A stretch of 64,000 nucleotides of DNA from Manganibacter manganicus. Lineage in GTDB: Bacteria; Pseudomonadota; Alphaproteobacteria; Rhizobiales; Rhizobiaceae. The stretch covers positions 62,001 through 126,000 of the forward strand of contig NZ_MDET01000005.1 in the NCBI RefSeq assembly GCF_002075885.1, written 5' to 3'. The position numbers and the translations under genes were made by a program. Shown here piece by piece: positions 63,292 to 64,000 of the stretch. How positions within the stretch are numbered: the first letter of the stretch is position 1; each line of letters begins with the position of its first letter. The notes below the pieces were generated by a model. The model had not been told where the DNA came from and made no database searches. It saw only the letters and a list, made by a program, of their open reading frames with translations.

Positions 63292-63741
63292 CTAGTGAAT
63301 CGATACGCGGCCTTTGCTTGAAGCTTTCACCTCAGCATCGCCATCGCGGCTGGTGTCATTCAAGGGCAAAATATCGAGCGGGATCAGATTCCCGTCATTC
63401 TCGCTTTCGGCAACGAGCTGAATCACCTTTTCGAGTGTTTCCAGTTGAACGATTTTTTCCTCGACCGCAGCGAGTTGCTCCTTTGCGATGCGGAGCGCTT
63501 CGGCCGGACTTGAGAATGAGACGTCGGCAAGTCGAAACAGATCCTTGATCGCCTCGATGCTGAAGCCGAGATCGCGGGCGCGGCGAATGAAAAGAAGGCG
63601 ATGAACCGCGCCGTGGTCGTAGCGTCTCTGGTTTCCCTTGCTCCGCGAGCGCTCGCGCAGCAGCCCGATCTGCTCATAGTAGCGGATCGTAGGAATTTTG
63701 ACGCCGGTGAGCTGAGAGAGTTCGCCGATGCCGATATCCAT
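63292..63741 (-). CDS. MerR-family transcriptional regulator
   Basis: A 149-residue MerR protein. The N-terminal HTH IGELSQLTGVKIPTIRYYEQ and the wing GLLRERSRSKGNQRRYDHGA are followed by a dimerisation helix (about 75-125). No metal-binding Cys pair like those of MerR/SoxR/CueR is visible, so an organic ligand is more likely. ATG 63739-63741 begins the homology; the long open frame upstream is unlikely to be translated. It may control the monooxygenase 23 bp downstream, and the RND pump gene upstream. Confidence 0.9.
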   Translation of the reverse strand: MDIGIGELSQLTGVKIPTIRYYEQIGLLRERSRSKGNQRRYDHGAVHRLLFIRRARDLGFSIEAIKDLFRLADVSFSSPAEALRIAKEQLAAVEEKIVQLETLEKVIQLVAESENDGNLIPLDILPLNDTSRDGDAEVKASSKGRVSIH

Positions 63742-63877
63742 GTTTGAAGTCCCTTCCGGATAGCCGCGTGTTGATGTTTTGCTGTGTGTTCGATCGCTGA
63801 GGTCCTCGTGGCCCGACCACGCCGAGGTGCGGCGACGGCCACGGGCAGCCCCGGCGCGGAATCGTGTGCCGACCTCC

Positions 63878-64000
63878 TTAGGCGTGGGCTTCAGTCGCCT
63901 GCTGGGGCGACGCGCTCCGCCTGATCGCGAGCCGGCGCACGACCACATAGAAGATCGGCGTCAGGAGCAGGCCGAACAGCGTCACGCCGAGCATGCCGGC
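63878..64000 (-). CDS. RND efflux transporter, C-terminal end (partial)
   Basis: The last 40 residues of a minus-strand frame that runs off the right edge: AGMLGVTLFGLLLTPIFYVV then VRRLAIRRSA, the terminal helix and tail of HAE1-type RND pumps (AcrB/MexF-like). Most of the gene is outside the window. It reads toward the MerR gene. Confidence 0.75.
   Translation of the reverse strand, partial: AGMLGVTLFGLLLTPIFYVVVRRLAIRRSASPQQATEAHA

Larger units (their letters stand above)
59975..64000. mobile_element. second accessory region, left boundary inside radC
   Basis: It begins where radC homology stops. It contains an excisionase-like HTH gene, a CPBP fragment, a damaged tRNA-Leu and a kdsA/monooxygenase/MerR/RND set, then runs off the window. 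No integrase is visible, so element type and extent are open. Confidence 0.5.

Overview
The window looks like chromosome of a Rhizobiales alphaproteobacterium, most likely Phyllobacteriaceae (Mesorhizobium/Aminobacter-like). The GC content is high. The order serS-surE-pcm-LysM/LytM lipoprotein-DUF815 ATPase-yajC-secDF-Mth938-squalene/phytoene-synthase-like-trmFO is typical of that order, as are the small DUF1127 genes and the K/A-rich trigger factor tail. The genus is inference.

Layout. (1) 1-15.3 kb is an accessory island inserted at the 5' end of dusA: a tyrosine integrase is divergent from dusA, and three ATTTGGTACA repeats lie between them. Cargo: an amino-acid-type ABC importer followed by an N,N-dimethylformamidase-like hydrolase cut by the window edge; a secreted DmpA-type aminopeptidase; a succinate-semialdehyde-type dehydrogenase; two IS remnants; a leftward cluster of RidA, alpha/beta hydrolase and a threonine-synthase-like PLP enzyme; a GntR regulator with two matching operators; and a tripartite tricarboxylate-type transporter with TctA and TctB fused. 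Together they suggest uptake and breakdown of an amide or carboxylate compound.

(2) 15.3-30 kb is core: dusA, a retropepsin-like protease, DUF1289, cobT, a membrane histidine kinase, nuclease, GST, UDG-like protein, Lrp, a beta-hydroxyacid dehydrogenase, mobB, an EamA transporter, moaA, methyltransferase, DUF971, rhodanese, L,D-transpeptidase and tRNA-Val(CAC). (3) 30.2-32.7 kb is a small accessory patch beside that tRNA, with a decayed beta-helix-like gene, an unrecognised membrane protein and a HigB-HigA toxin-antitoxin pair. (4) 32.7-53.8 kb is core: gph, rpiA, gor, mgtE, a CLC channel, MarR, an ABC exporter, then serS through trmFO.

(5) 53.85-54.47 kb is the most striking locus. On the minus strand two 46-residue DUF1127 genes are followed by six tandem hairpins. 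Each hairpin presents CCTCCTCCC, an anti-Shine-Dalgarno sequence, and the last is an intrinsic terminator. This matches the CcsR (cuckoo) small RNA arrays and the associated DUF1127 protein CcaF1 known from Rhodobacter and Rhizobiales, here with six copies. (6) 54.7-59.8 kb holds membrane and lipoprotein genes, tRNA-Leu(TAG) and tig. (7) From about 59.97 kb to the right edge a second accessory region begins. It truncates radC and carries an excisionase-like HTH gene, a CPBP fragment, a damaged tRNA-Leu(CAA), kdsA with a flavin monooxygenase, a MerR regulator and the end of an RND efflux pump.
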